64,000 nucleotides of DNA from Leptidea sinapis (GCF_905404315.1 NC_066269.1:13460501-13524500), one strand, 5' to 3'; shown: positions 12,615-23,544, counted from the stretch's first letter. The notes: a model not told the origin generated them from the letters alone. A program made the numbers and translations.

Positions 12615-13000
12615 TGTGAACGGCTACATCACTTGCTTAGAGACGTCACTTCATTGTGTGTCTTCTATCGCATTTATCACGGGGAGTGTTCCAAACAGCT
12701 GTCTGACCTGATTCCTGCCACCACACGACACGCCACATTCGGATATCATTCCCACCATCTGGATGTGTGGTGTTCATCCACAGTGCGGTTTTCAAGGAAC
12801 TTTCTTCCATATACAACTAAGCTGTGGAATGAGCTTCCTTGTGCGGTGTTTCCAGATACGACATTGGTACCTTCAAAAAAAGCGCATACACCTCTCAAAA
12901 AGTCCGGCTCCTGTGATTCCTCTGGTCTTTCAAGATAATGTGGGTGGTCACTTTTTATCAGTACAGACGCCCATTTGTCCTCCTTACCAAAAAAACGTAT
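12615..13000 (+). mobile_element. Jockey-type LINE, 3'-terminal fragment
   Basis: It encodes LLRDVTSLCVFYRIYHGECS and HLDVWCSSTVRFSRNFLPYT in one frame and ends near the CCCATTTGTCCTCC 3' UTR motif. Small deletions shift the frame in its second half. Part of the same family as 6046-6370. Confidence 0.65.
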
Positions 13001-13291
13001 CAAATCCGTGGAATTTGACATTAAAATAGGACCAAACTAGAATCAAATCATGTATACGGTTTCAACGACAAACATAAAATAATAATTAAAATTCGATTGA
13101 TAAAAGTATAATTATTTCTTACGTTAACGATACAGATGGTATCACCGGAATCTTCCAGAAATTCTGTAGCGAAGGCCTTTCATTAGCTCCCTCGAATTTC
13201 AGCTCTAGAAACAAAGAAAATATGTATAAATTGGAAAACTAAACAATTTGCTATGTTTTAAGTGATAAATATCACTTCTGAGATTAATTAC

Positions 13292-13561
13292 ACAAATAAA
13301 ACTGAAACAAAATTTCATGAACGATGCGGGACTCGAACCCGCGACCCCTAGCGTTCCGTGCGATTACGTAATATGCAAATATTGGGGTTGAGCAGGTTAT
13401 AAACTGTAATGACGTAGATCCTGGAGATGAAGCCACAACCTGCGAGTTGAACAAAACATACAAGTTTTATCAACGATACGCCACTCGAACGGTTGGCTCA
13501 GTTAGAAAGAGCGCTCACAGTCCTGCATCGTTCATAGAATTTTGTTTTCAGTTTTATTTGT
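13292..13561. mobile_element. Head-to-head tRNA-derived SINE foldback
   Basis: The outer arms 13292-13330 and 13522-13561 are near-perfect inverted repeats (ACAAATAAAACTGAAACAAA and its complement). Inside the left arm, on the minus strand, is a Pol III B-box-like GCGGGTTCGAGTCCCGC. Inside the right part, on the plus strand, is an A-box-like TTGGCTCAGTTAGAAAGAGC. This fits two partial SINE copies joined head to head, not a tRNA gene: no cloverleaf can be completed. Confidence 0.6.
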
Positions 13562-13991
13562 TTACATTGGAAAAGATTTTTGCTTATAATATTTATCGTG
13601 CATTATATCTCTGGTGGTGATTCATGACAATATAATAATCATAGATAAGTAAATTTTGCTTGAGACAAACAGAGCTAGTATCGTTTGAATTACTGCACTA
13701 CCTACAGAATTAATTAAATATCTATATAATAGCGTACCGCGATATGAGTTTATCATGGTTTATTGTGTCTATCACAAGATAAAACTTTAAGATGCAATGT
13801 GCCTTTAATAATATAAACATTCACACTCTTAGAACACAAAAGAATGTTATAGCATTTAGTGACAGATACTGCGAGGAGTGGTACTACTGCGCTGGCTTCA
13901 TGCACATAGATGGGCACAGTTAGTTCTGCTGCTAAAATACTGCCTGATGTGATATGGAATGCCTACGATTTTGATTATTATTTTTTGAGTT

Positions 13992-14502
13992 TTCTTTAGT
14001 GTTAATTCCGCCAATATTTGTCTTTAAACAATTCGACACGTGTTTCGCCTCTACACGAGGCATCCTCAGGATAGATTGACTCGCCAAACTCTGGCACGAG
14101 ATTGAATTAATTCTTTTTTTCACACACGTGATTTTCGGGGCTTATTTGCCCCCTGAATCAGGTTTCTTGCGCTGAGCATAAATATTCCCAGGCCATCGGG
14201 TGGGGGTGGGGGTGCACCCCTTTGTGAATTAAATGAGCCGGAAACCGCTCTTTTACATCCTTGTCCCACGAAATGACGTGCTGTGATTGGTCGGCTGTTG
14301 TGACGTATTACCCCCGGAAGATACGTTACATACGTAACAATGGTGAAGGGACCAAATTTGTTCGTTCATTCCACAATGTAAACATGTTAGCTTTGTGTTT
14401 TATTATTTCTTGTTGCTTTAACACATTCAAGCGAAATTGTTACAACGAACAAAAACAATTGCTTAAAGACAAATATTGGCGGAATTAACACTAAAGAAAC
14501 TT
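13992..14502. mobile_element. Foldback MITE family C, about 510 bp
   Basis: The end TTCTTTAGTGTTAATTCCGC (from 13992) is repeated inverted at 14457-14502 (GGCGGAATTAACACTAAAGA). The interior contains GCCTCTACACGAGGCATCCT and a G-rich run GGGTGGGGGTGGGGG near 14200. A shorter relative lies at 37075-37280. There is no coding region. Confidence 0.65.
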
Positions 14503-14602
14503 CAAAACATTTGGATAATTATGGATTTCCGCAAAGTAACTTCAATAAATTTTCTACACTGGTGTAAAATTAAAATCGTGTGATATAAAACCAGGTAAAT
14601 CC

Positions 14603-14850
14603 TTAATAATAATAATAATAATATTGACACACTTTTACCCAAAGTTAGGCATAGCCTGTTCCATTCGCACAAGCCAACGATGTTTAATACAATATACTTA
14701 CTTAAACACACATTTATAAACATCCATGACTCGGAAACATACATATTAATCATATGTATAAATGTTTGTACCTACCGGAATTCGAACCCGGGACCTCTAG
14801 CTCAATAGGCAGGATCGGTAACCACTGGTCTATTTGGTTCATACAAATCG
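14603..14850 (-). mobile_element. tRNA-derived SINE with (ATT)n tail
   Basis: On the minus strand, an A-box-like region (GACCAGTGGTTACCGATCC) and a B box (GGGTTCGAATTCCGG) lie near 14775-14840. A body with CCGAGTCATGGATGTTTATA follows, and then an (ATT)n tail at about 14604-14626. The order and tail are those of an intact Pol III SINE. A true tRNA is unlikely because the acceptor stem does not pair and the SINE body continues after the B box. Confidence 0.65.
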
Positions 14851-15081
14851 TTGAATATGTCCATTAATTACATTTAGTAAGTATTTTCATCTTACCATGT
14901 TCAACAATACATAGGCCTGCGTCAGACACGGAGCGTCCTCTGGTTTTCAGCCGCGTTTGTTTTCTGAAGTGAGACCACTGCCGGCTCACAGCGGACCGAA
15001 GAAGGCGGTTAAATCTATTTAACATACCTACATATTATTTTAGTCAAAAAACCATCGACCGTATTCGATTTTATAAGTATA

Positions 15082-15345
15082 CTAGCTGACCCGACTGTTT
15101 TATAGGAATATGCCCAAAACATCAAGAATTACTTCGTTAAAAATGCTCCCTGTTGTTATAATGAAATTGTTTCACAGCGGAACTGTCAAACCGTACGTCA
15201 CTATATTCTCTCATAGAAAATATGTACATACAAAAAAAATCTCTCAAGTTAGACCAAACTGCACTCCATGAAGTAATGCGTCCATCGCGGACAACCAACG
15301 TGTCCCGTAATTTATATACATATATTAAGAAGATAAGAGGGGGTA
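15082..15345 (+). repeat. Dispersed repeat starting CTAGCTGACCCGAC
   Basis: It begins CTAGCTGACCCGACTGTTTT, contains GTTTCACAGCGGAACTGTCA and TCTCTCAAGTTAGACCAAAC, and ends in the GGACAACCAACGTGTCCCG region. The middle matches the inverted copy at 54300-54475. Confidence 0.5.
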
Positions 15346-15414
15346 AACGGACCTGTGCTTCCCTGCGGTATAAAAAGAATAGTGAAGTCCCAGGCTCAAG
15401 GGTGTTGTAAGAGG

Positions 15415-15575
15415 CGCCTAAGGGCGTTTGACACCAGTGGGAAACACTCAGAATTTTTGGGCTTTTCACGAATACTGAGCGGCACTGCATTGTAGGTAAT
15501 GGACAGGGCGTATCAATTACCATTAGCTGAACGTCCTGCTCGTCTCGTCCCTTAATGTCATAAAAAAACGGCATC
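15415..15575 (-). mobile_element. Hairpin repeat family A, truncated
   Basis: On the minus strand it runs from GGGACGAGACGAGCAGGACG through the stem AGTGCCGCTCAGTATTCGTG / AAATTCTGAGTG and then breaks off after CCCACTGGTGTCAAACGCCC. The second half of the family consensus is missing. Confidence 0.55.
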
Positions 15576-15589
15576 CACAACAGCACGGG

Positions 15590-15935
15590 TCAAGAGATGC
15601 GTGGTGGCGTTACTTTTAGGAGGGAGTATGCTCTAATTTGTATAATTTTAAGGGCTCTAGGTCGTACCGGTTTCGGGAAAACAGCACCTTGAAATTGATT
15701 CCACAAAGTAGCTGTGCGAGGCAAGAAATTTTTCGCAAAACGCGCGTTTGTAGAATGCAAGATGTCAACATGATGCCGTAAGAATTTAGCAGTTTGATGT
15801 TATGTCCGGTGGTTTAATTCGGCTTCTGGTATCAACCCGAACAGCTCCTCTGAGCACACCCGGTGATAAATGCGGTAGAATATGCACAGAGAACTCACAT
15901 CTCTACGCAACGTCAAAGAATCAAGCCGCTTTAGA
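15590..15935 (-). mobile_element. Diverged Jockey-type LINE C-terminus
   Basis: The minus strand encodes LRRDVSSLCIFYRIYHRVCS, EELFGLIPEAELNHRT and FAKNFLPRTATLWNQF, which parallel the commoner LINE family of the window but with a different 3' part. Stops interrupt it. Its 5' end forms one arm of the hairpin at 15919-15956. Confidence 0.6.
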
Positions 15936-15956
15936 TGGTTCTAAAGCGGCTTGATT
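15919..15956. repeat. Perfect 17-bp hairpin, 4-nt loop
   Basis: AATCAAGCCGCTTTAGA at 15919-15935 is exactly complementary to 15940-15956. The left arm belongs to the LINE C-terminal fragment, so the right arm looks like a short inverted copy of it. Confidence 0.85.
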
Positions 15957-15961
15957 ATTAT

Positions 15962-16021
15962 ATATCTAAGCACCTAGAAAGCTGAAAAGACTACTTTTCA
16001 GCTTTCTAGGTGCTTAGATAT
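15962..16021. repeat. Perfect 28-bp hairpin, 4-nt loop
   Basis: The arm 15962-15989 (starting ATATCTAAGCACCTAGAAAG) is exactly complementary to 15994-16021, with loop ACTA. It lies 5 bp from another perfect hairpin. The stem is too short with too small a loop for a typical microRNA precursor. Confidence 0.85.
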
Positions 16022-16370
16022 TGACGATTTCTTAGAATATATATCTATTATATTATATAGGATCGTAAAAACAAAATGAAAGAATTATGTACTATACATA
16101 GTTATTATATAAAATAAGATCAATTTAAAAATGAACTATAAAGTTGATTAAAGAGCTGATTTTTTAAGGAGCGTAAAAATTATGAAATAGGCAACGTGAC
16201 GGCTCAATATCATTCAATTTTCACTTCAAAATTATATCAATATTGATAGTAAAGAAGTCATTGCTTAAAAATGTGTGATAAATTCGATCTAATTAAACAA
16301 TTTATTAAATAACCGAAAAAAAAATAATGTAGCTACCTAATTGTAAATAATAACTGATATAATAACATAC

Positions 16371-16489
16371 TTTCTCAGCGGCGTGTCGGAATTCGTCGAC
16401 GAGTTTGATGACGTAGACACATCACTAGATCCAGAGCTCACGTGACACTCTTGATAACTTGCACTTTTACGAAGAAACTTCCCCCTCAT
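16371..16489 (-). CDS. First coding exon of unidentified Ser-rich protein
   Basis: The minus-strand ATG at 16489 opens a 39-codon exon beginning MRGKFLRKSASYQECHVSSG, followed by a Ser/Thr-rich run and TPLRK. It ends AGAAA at donor GTATGT. RKSAS is a basophilic-kinase or 14-3-3-like site by pattern only. The exon contributes two nucleotides of a codon, and the exon at 2912-2802 supplies the third in frame. The gene then leaves the window to the left. Base composition is much higher in GC than the flanks. A possible non-coding upstream exon ends at donor 17437 (GTAAGTACTGG on the minus strand). I do not recognise the protein, and the N-terminus is probably disordered. Confidence 0.6.
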
Positions 16490-17520
16490 TGTCACTATTA
16501 AAACAAACCAATAACCGAAAAAGAATCTCTAAAATCCCTAAATATGATTAACGTGTTCCGTGTTTACATATCTACACTAACATGTTGATCATACGACAGA
16601 ATACACTACAACTACCTCGTTGAAAATAATTTGTCACGGTATCTAAAATTAGTGCAAGATGTTAACGCACGCGTTTTGTACCTGTTTACGATGTTGGAGA
16701 TTTCATGGAGTAAACATGAATGAACGTTAAAAAATTGCTTTAAATTAGCTCGTAGTTTTCATTAACGATTATAATATATTGTAATAAATGTGCCGCATTC
16801 CGGATCGAGATTTTAATATTAATTATGTAAGCAGTTATTTAATAATACAAGAATGCTGATCTCATGGGTCTAAGTTCACATAATATTATTTCCTACTTTG
16901 ATATACATATTTAAAAATACTAAGGACAGACTAAATTGTCTACGTGAGGCTCATATACGACATGGTTTCGGAGTTTATTAAAATCTTTAATGAATATTTT
17001 ATAAAGCACCAGTAAAGAGAAATTTGTACCATTTTATACTTAATCTATTTTTGAAGTAAAATTTCTTTACGCACGCTTGACTTGGGGAGTAAGCTGATGA
17101 ATACGTGACGAGAGCGTTACGCAAACGGTGATTTCTTGAATCAGGCAAAGAATATGTAACACACGATAAAAACACACGATTTCATCAACAATAAGATTTT
17201 TTCGCAGTTAATTGTAAAAACATTGAATTTGTATCCAATAATTGTTCGACGGATTCAACTTCGTCACGATTTGGAGAATATTTGAGTTTTTTTTCAGGAT
17301 TTGTATTCGTAGCTGTACTTGTCCATATCGTACTGTTTTTAGTTTCACCCGTGTTAGTTAACTAATAATGATTTAGAATGATTAAATCTGACAATTCCTC
17401 CACTAATTTTTTCCTCTTTTCAACAGCCAGTACTTACCCACTGAATCACAACACACGTTTTCTTCACACGAGTACACTAAACAAGAACATAACAGGAGCC
17501 ACTTTTAAGTCGACGATAAA
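16490..17520 (-). promoter_or_regulatory. Probable 5' UTR and promoter region of the left-edge gene
   Basis: This lies directly upstream of the ATG at 16489 and is largely free of recognised repeats. A candidate minus-strand donor (GATTCAGTGG then GTAAGTACTG) at 17438/17437 could end an untranslated first exon reaching to about 17500. No TATA or initiator element is convincing. Confidence 0.3.
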
Positions 17521-18100
17521 ATGGGTTTCATGGTAGAGTACACATTCAAGTACCTAAACTCAAAAAAATTAAGTTTAAATAATTCAAGATACAATTTGAA
17601 ATGCATGTTTTTGTATGTTATATCCCGGCATATTTACTGCACCTATTTGTTTGCGTTTGATTACGGCTATGGGATCGTAAATGGCTTATTGTGAAGTCTC
17701 TACATTGATTCTCATACACCGGCAGCACTCGAATCCGTCCTGTAGATTATAGAGCCCTGGATGTGGATAGAACTGGCTCATTCAATGACCAAATTAATTG
17801 CCTCCGCACACTATATAGATCACGCCATTTGGCTCAACAAGGAATTCGGTGTATGGGAGGTCATTCAGCTCTCACTACTTCACTCTGCCCTGGGAAGATT
17901 TACAAAGTAAGGTCGAAAAGCGCCAACTGCACTTCACGGCGCCGAAATTTAATGACGTTTCTCAACCCGTCAGTATATTTGACTATTACTTTGTTAGTAT
18001 TGCACTGTTTTGAGTCGACCTAGTTCATGTACTAGCAAATACATTCCCCCTTTACATACACCGCCTCTCAGCTGTGCTCGAGCATTAAATTACTAGATAA
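17521..18100. other. No gene recognised
   Basis: An 86-codon open frame on the plus strand (17763-18023) resembles no family I know and lacks a coding look. Nothing else stands out. Confidence 0.4.
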
Positions 18101-18760
18101 CTATATAATTCGTATATTATAAATCGCGCGAATAGCCCTCTTTTGCAGCACAAAGATAGTATTAATATCGGCCGCACTGCCCCATAACAATATACCATAG
18201 GACATAATACTATGAAAATAACTAAAGTATACTAATCTCGCCGTATCTATGTCAGTTAACCGATTAATTTTCTTAACCGCATATGCTGCAGAACTAAGCC
18301 TATTCGCCAATCCTTCAATATGGGGACCCCACTGCAATTTGGAATCAAGAGTAATGCCAAGAAATATAGCAGATTCCACTGGTTTTATCACCTCTCCATT
18401 TATTAAAATATTCGCATCTACATTTTTGACATTTGGCGCGGTGAATTTAATATATTTGGTTTTATGATTATTTAACAATAAGTTATTGGCGCTAAACCAG
18501 TACACGATGTCAGATAGAGCATTGTTTACTTCGTCATACAAAACTTGGCTTCGTTTCACTTTGAATATAAGTGAAGTGTCATCCGCAAACAATACCACCT
18601 TGTGTTTTTTTTCTACATAGTAACCTTTCCCACACAAACGTTTTTTAACAATTGTTTTAAGTTTCGTAAATCGTAACACATTTGTTTTGTACATTTGCTG
18701 GGATCATATACATATACATTTATAATTAAAGAGCCTGAATTTTTTAATAATTATTTTTAA
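18101..18760 (-). mobile_element. CR1/Jockey-like LINE, RT fragment
   Basis: The minus strand encodes the catalytic RT block HKVVLFADDTSLIFKVK, followed by WFSANNLLLNNHKTKYIKF, VIKPVESAIFLGITLDSKLQ and SIMSYGILLWGSAADINTIF. The FADD motif is intact, but the N-terminal RT blocks and the endonuclease are absent. It sits next to a second, more decayed copy in the same orientation (18835-19880). A related fragment lies in SUGP1 intron 2 (37741-38040). Confidence 0.75.
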
Positions 18761-18834
18761 TTTCGTAACACATTTGTACATTTTCTAGAATCATATTAAA
18801 GCATATACATCACCCAATAAAAGACTTAGGTACT

Positions 18835-19880
18835 AACTCGACTTAACCGAGTAGTAGGCATAACAAATTTATGTTTGTTCCTAGTGTTAACATTATGATT
18901 GTCACAGTTTCTAGCAAATTCCTCAATGTGATTCCTCCTTATGAACACATGGAACATTATCAAGAATATATTGAGAAGCAACAGCAAAAAATTTTAGTTC
19001 TTTAAATTTTTCTCTTGATGATTCTTTAGGACGTAGGTTATAAATCGCGCGAATAGCCCTCTTCAGCAGCACAAAGATGGTATTACGCACTGCACCATAA
19101 CAATGTACCATACGAAATAATACTATGAAAATAACTGAAGATACTCTTTGAACTGAAGTATACTAGTCGCTCCGTATTTATGTCAGTTAACTGACTAATT
19201 TTTTAACTGCATATGCTGCAGAACTAAGCCTATTCGCCAATCCTTCAATATATCCCCATTGCAATTGGGAATAAAGAGTAATGCCAAGAAATACAGCAAA
19301 TTCCACTGGTTTTACCACCTCTCCGTTTAATAAAATATTCGTCTCTACATTTTAGACATTTGGCGCGGTAAGTGTAATATATTAAATAAAAAATAAATTA
19401 GGAAGAGGAAGGGTCCAAGAATAGACCCTTGTGGTACCCCCATATACGAGAGGAGTCCCAGGATGTCTCCTGCCATACACATCCACTCTCTGAATCCTCT
19501 TATTTAAATATGAGATCAGAATATCGAGCGCAGATCCTCTCATACCATAGTGACGTAGTTTACACAATTAAAAGCCTTAGATAAATCACAGAAAACACCA
19601 AGTGCATTCTGTGATTCGTCCCAGGCCTCAAAAATATTCCTGATGAGATCAACGCCTGCATCTGTAGTCGAGCGTCCCCTAGTAAAGCCAAATTGTTTTA
19701 TATGAAGTTACTTAAAAGTGTTAAAGTGAGTTAGCGTTTAGCTTAAAATATGTTTTTCAAAAAATTTTCTAATGGTAACACCGAAATAGGGCGATAGTTA
19801 TTTGCGTCAGAAGTAAGTCCCGATTTAAATGTTGATGTAATTTTACTATTTTTCAGAAGGTCAGAAAACACGCCATGTTC
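18835..19880 (-). mobile_element. CR1/Jockey-like LINE, decayed second copy
   Basis: Minus-strand pieces in order are NNYRPISVLP, KLRHYGMRGSALDILISYLN, NILLNGEVVKPVEFAVFLGI, LLKRAIRAIYNLRPKESSRE and RNKHKFVMPTTRLSR. The RT core around FADD is deleted and many frames are broken. The family is the same as in 18101-18760, so the two are adjacent insertions or a partial tandem duplication. Confidence 0.65.
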
Positions 19881-20089
19881 AATAGGTACAGCTATTAAAA
19901 ACAGTGCTAGATATACTTAGTTATTTGATGTCAATACCTGAACTTAATATTTTTACAGATATGCCCCATATATCAGCATTTTTTTTTTCATTTCTAAAGA
20001 TCTGAAAGTTTTTAATTATTTCCACTGGGCTAACAACTCTCATTTGTCGTATCTCCGCTCTTCCCTTATCGTGTCGGAATACTGGGTCT

Positions 20090-20552
20090 CCAAATCTCGA
20101 GCGATTGCCAATTTCGCAGTCATCTGGAGGGCACAGCCATATTGGCTTCGAAGAAGCTCGTTGTCATAAATAGAGCACGGCAATACTTCAAGCCGGCCCA
20201 CATTCTAGCGCTCTACAAAGCGCAGGTCCGGCCACATATGGAGTATTGCTGTCATCTCTGGTCCGGCGCACCTGCTCAGTCAAAGCATCAGTACGATGCA
20301 TTTGATCGCGTGCAACGCTGAGCAGCTCGAATTGTCGGGGAACCAGAGCTCTGTGAACGGCTGGATCACTCGGCGTTGCGTAGAGACGTCGCTTGATTGT
20401 GTGTCTTCTACCGCATTCATTACTCCGAAGAGCTGCTTCACCTGATTCCTGCCGCCACACTCCACCTTCGCACGACACGCCACAAGTTACGATATCATCC
20501 CCACCATCTGGATGTGTGGCGGTCCTCCACAGTGTGGTTTTCAAGGAGCTTT
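20090..20552 (+). mobile_element. Jockey-type LINE, C-terminal fragment
   Basis: Across several frames the plus strand encodes ARQYFKPAHI, LALYKAQVRPHMEYCCHLWS, the region after CERLDHSALRRDV, and HHLDVWRSSTV. It extends further 5' than the other copies but stops abruptly at about 20552, before the 3' UTR and just left of the mariner element. Confidence 0.65.
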
Positions 20553-20589
20553 GAAGCGTGATTTATGTATTACTTACTTATAACATATA

Positions 20590-20838
20590 CAGTGTGTTTT
20601 TTTTAAGTGGGACAGTATGGGGAAATCCTAAAGTATAAGAGATACAGGGAAACTGTCTTAGGAAACATTAGGTATTATTTTGTGAAAAAAAAATTGGTGT
20701 AGTCAAAATTTTGGTCAAGTGTGAGTTGTCCCTAAAAATGATTAATTTTAATGAATTTTTTTTGACGCACATCTACTCAGTTTCATGAGGGGATCATTTT
20801 ATTGTATCGGAAGAAAAAAATCGGGATAGCAGAAATTA
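20590..20838 (+). repeat. Left terminal inverted repeat of mariner-like element
   Basis: Complementary to 22245-22493 with few mismatches and small indels. The outermost bases are CAGTGTG and the inner end is AAATCGGGATAGCAG. Confidence 0.8.
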
Positions 20839-21135
20839 GTCAAATTTAAGAAAATCGTTTTCATTATTACAACCCGTGTAAATTGCCTACCACTGCCCAC
20901 TGCAAGGTTTTTATTAAAAAAAATATTGCCTATACCAGTTTCACATTTGAATTTGAAACACTTTATTTGGTTTAAAAAGGATTAAAATACTTTAAGGTAT
21001 TCTTACGCCCGCACCTTACCTTACAAATCTAATAAAAAAAAAAAAAAAAAAAATTAAATTTGGAACTTCTTGAAACAAACAGTATTTTACTTGATATTTC
21101 ATTGTTTAAAGTTAACATTATGTTAAGTTTTCGTC

Positions 21136-22212
21136 ATGGAATTATCAAACTCGCATAAAGTAAATGTAATTGAAGCGTATTTTGTAAATTATCGTAGCTC
21201 TGTGAATGCGTTACAGTGGTATCGGGAACGTTATCCGGACCGCGATCAACCGAACCGCAAAATTTTTGACAAACTGGTGAAAAATTTAAGAAAGGGAGGC
21301 TGTTTTACACTAAAACGGAAGAGACGAGCCACAGTAATAAATGAATTTACAACTATCGCAATCTTAGGATATTTTGAAGCCTACCCAAAAGCCTCATTGA
21401 GGGAAGCTGCTAACAATATCGGTGTGCATAGATCTACAGTACGAAAGGTATTGAAGGCTTACAAGTACAAGTGTCACATAGAAGGTCATCTTGTACAAGC
21501 ATTGCTTCCAGGAGACACTGACCGGAGATTAGCATTTTGCCAGTGGTTTGTAGCATGCTCGATTAGAAACCCGTCTTTTCCAAGCCGGATTATTTGGACA
21601 GATGAATGCAATTTTTCAAACAATGGCATGTACAATAGAAAAAATAATCATTTTTGGGCACGTACAAACCCCTTCCGAACTACGGCAACCCATAACCAGG
21701 TCCGTTTTTCCTTTAATTGTTGATGTGCAATATTAGATAATAATATTGCACACCATTGCAAAGATGCCATTAAAATTTACTATGGAACATTGAATAGTCA
21801 AAAATATCAGGAAATATTAAACATGGCTGTGGATTTAGTAGATATGGCAATTCCATTAAATAATTTGAATAATATAATCTACCAACAAGACGGCGCCCCT
21901 GCCCACAATAGTATCGCTACTAAAGAGTTTTTAAATGAACATTTTCTTGATCGCTGGATGGGCACAAATGGCCCTATTAAATGGCCACCACGTTCACCCG
22001 ATTTAACACCGTTGGATTTTTTCATTTGGGGGTACCATAAAGGTCGAATTTATGCAGATACTTACAACTCGGTACAAGAGTTAAAAGACGCAGTGCATTA
22101 TCATTTGAACAACATACATCACAACGCCTTGTCTAAAGCTACCAGAGGTGTTCTGAAACGCGCTCGTGCCTGCATTCGACAAGAGGGAGGCCACTTTGAA
22201 CATTTACTTTAA
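21136..22212 (+). pseudogene. Mariner-like transposase, DD41D type, one nonsense codon
   Basis: The frame runs from ATG at 21136 to TAA at 22212 (358 codons plus stop). It is broken only by a TGA at 21721-21723, where the family would be expected to have Trp. The N-terminus carries helix-turn-helix DNA-binding segments (SLREAANNIGVHRSTVRKVL). The catalytic Asp residues lie in IIWTDECNFS, YQQDGAPAH and SPDLTPLDFFIWG. Between the second Asp and the Asp of LTPLD I count 41 residues, the spacing of the rosa-like DD41D group. All three Asp are intact, so the stop codon is the only visible lesion. Host exons are not involved. Confidence 0.85.
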
Positions 22213-22244
22213 TGTAAAATTATTTTATTAAAGTTACCTAACTT

Positions 22245-22493
22245 CTGCTGTCCCGATTTTTTTCTTCCCATACAATAAAATGATCTCCTCATGAAACGGA
22301 GTAGATGGGCGTCAAAAAAAAATTTTATCAAAATTAATCATTTTTAGGGACAACTCACACTTGACCAAAATTTTGACTTTACCAATTTTTTTTTCACAAA
22401 AGAGTTCCTAATGTTTCCTGAGACAGTTTCCCTGTATCTCTTATACTTAAGGATTTCCCCATACTGTCCCACACAACACAAAAAAACACACTG
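22245..22493 (+). repeat. Right terminal inverted repeat of mariner-like element
   Basis: Complement of 20590-20838; ends AAAAAAACACACTG before a TA duplication. Confidence 0.8.
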
Positions 22494-22499
22494 TATATT

Positions 22500-23540
22500 A
22501 AGGGATGCGAAACAAGTACATCCTGAAAAAAAATGAATTGTAGCGCGACTTATATTTCAATAAAAATGCAAATGCAATGTATTTCTTAAATAATAATTTT
22601 CTAATTATCTTTAGTCTCTAAATTTATAAAAACCAAAAAGCAGAAATGTATTTCGTCGCAACAGCTGACAGCATTAGAATAACGTTGTACAAGTGTCATT
22701 GACCCTTATTACGTCGGTACTGTACATTGCATTACAATGATGGCTCAAAGTTTACAAAAAAAAATAATTTTCTCAATTATAGAACTTTCTTACTAAAATG
22801 CCAATAGCTATAGATTATGATTCAGTTATCTACGGGTAGCCTTCGGCATTCAGAGGTTGTCTATTTATACCCGGTATATAGCTATAGAACATAGCGGTAT
22901 ATAGCGAGGAGTGAACCTGCAAGTCACTGGATAAAATGAAAATCAAAATTATTTAAACTCTTTAATAATAGTAATTACAATAAAGAAAATTACGACTAAG
23001 TACATAATAAAATACACAATGGAAGTTTTTGTAGAAGACACATTTCAATTGTAATTTTGACAACTTAGCGTTACTTGAAGTGTCAACTGTCTACTCAATG
23101 GTTACGTAACGAAAAAAAAGCGTGTCAATGGTTAAGCAATAATAGACTTAAATTGATTGCAATAGGCGTGATATTTGAAAATCCTGTATGTAATTTTTTA
23201 CACTCATGTTTTTTGCTCATCCCAAACATCGGATAGATATGTTTTACAATAGTTTTTATTGAAATGTATGATATATGTGCTAGTTTCATTAAAGCTTCAA
23301 CAGATAATAAAAAACGGATATAATTATTTAAAAAATAAAAAAAATGCAAAAAGAATAAGTATATTATGTAATAATAGTTTCTTAGATACGGGTGGCGTGA
23401 AAATGATTTTAACAGAAGCATGAAAGCTATGGGTTAACTAAACTATGTGTTAAATTGCGATCTTATTTAAAACGCATCAAAAGCCATCTAAGGCGTAGTG
23501 TACATTAAAACAACCCGAACATAATACCGCACATCACCCG
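22500..23540. other. AT-rich, no gene recognised
   Basis: Stops are frequent on both strands. No splice-flanked open exon and no known repeat were recognised. The last coding exon of SUGP1, if distant, could lie here or nearer 25 kb, but I did not find one. Confidence 0.45.
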
Positions 23541-23544
23541 TCAC

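Larger units (their letters stand above)
2913..16370 (-). other. Giant first coding intron, full of repeats
   Basis: If the exons at 2802-2912 and 16371-16489 belong to one gene, as their phases suggest, this 13.4-kb interval is its intron. It holds LINE 3' ends, tRNA-derived SINEs, foldback MITEs and stretches with nothing recognisable (about 3000-4480, 5030-6040, 6370-7130, 8240-9650, 10050-10850, 13570-13990, 16022-16360). No other host exon was seen in it. Confidence 0.5.
20590..22493 (+). mobile_element. Mariner-like element with about 250-bp inverted repeats
   Basis: The termini CAGTGTGTTTTTTTT and its complement are flanked by TA on both sides (20588-20589 and 22494-22495), the Tc1/mariner target duplication. 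The inverted repeats cover about 20590-20838 and 22245-22493 and share blocks such as ACTCACACTTGACCAAAATT. Total length is about 1.9 kb. The enclosed transposase (21136-22212) has one stop codon. Long inverted repeats with little decay point to a fairly recent insertion. Confidence 0.85.

Noticed and set aside
14775..14845. Candidate tRNA gene (A and B boxes)
   Set aside because: The acceptor arms do not pair, and a SINE body with an (ATT)n tail follows. It is a tRNA-derived SINE.
15962..16021. MicroRNA precursor interpretation of the 28-bp hairpin
   Set aside because: The stem plus tetraloop is shorter than a typical animal pre-miRNA and is perfectly paired. Without small-RNA data it is reported only as a hairpin.
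17763..18023. 86-codon plus-strand open frame
   Set aside because: No recognised motif, ordinary base composition for the region, and no splice or repeat support.
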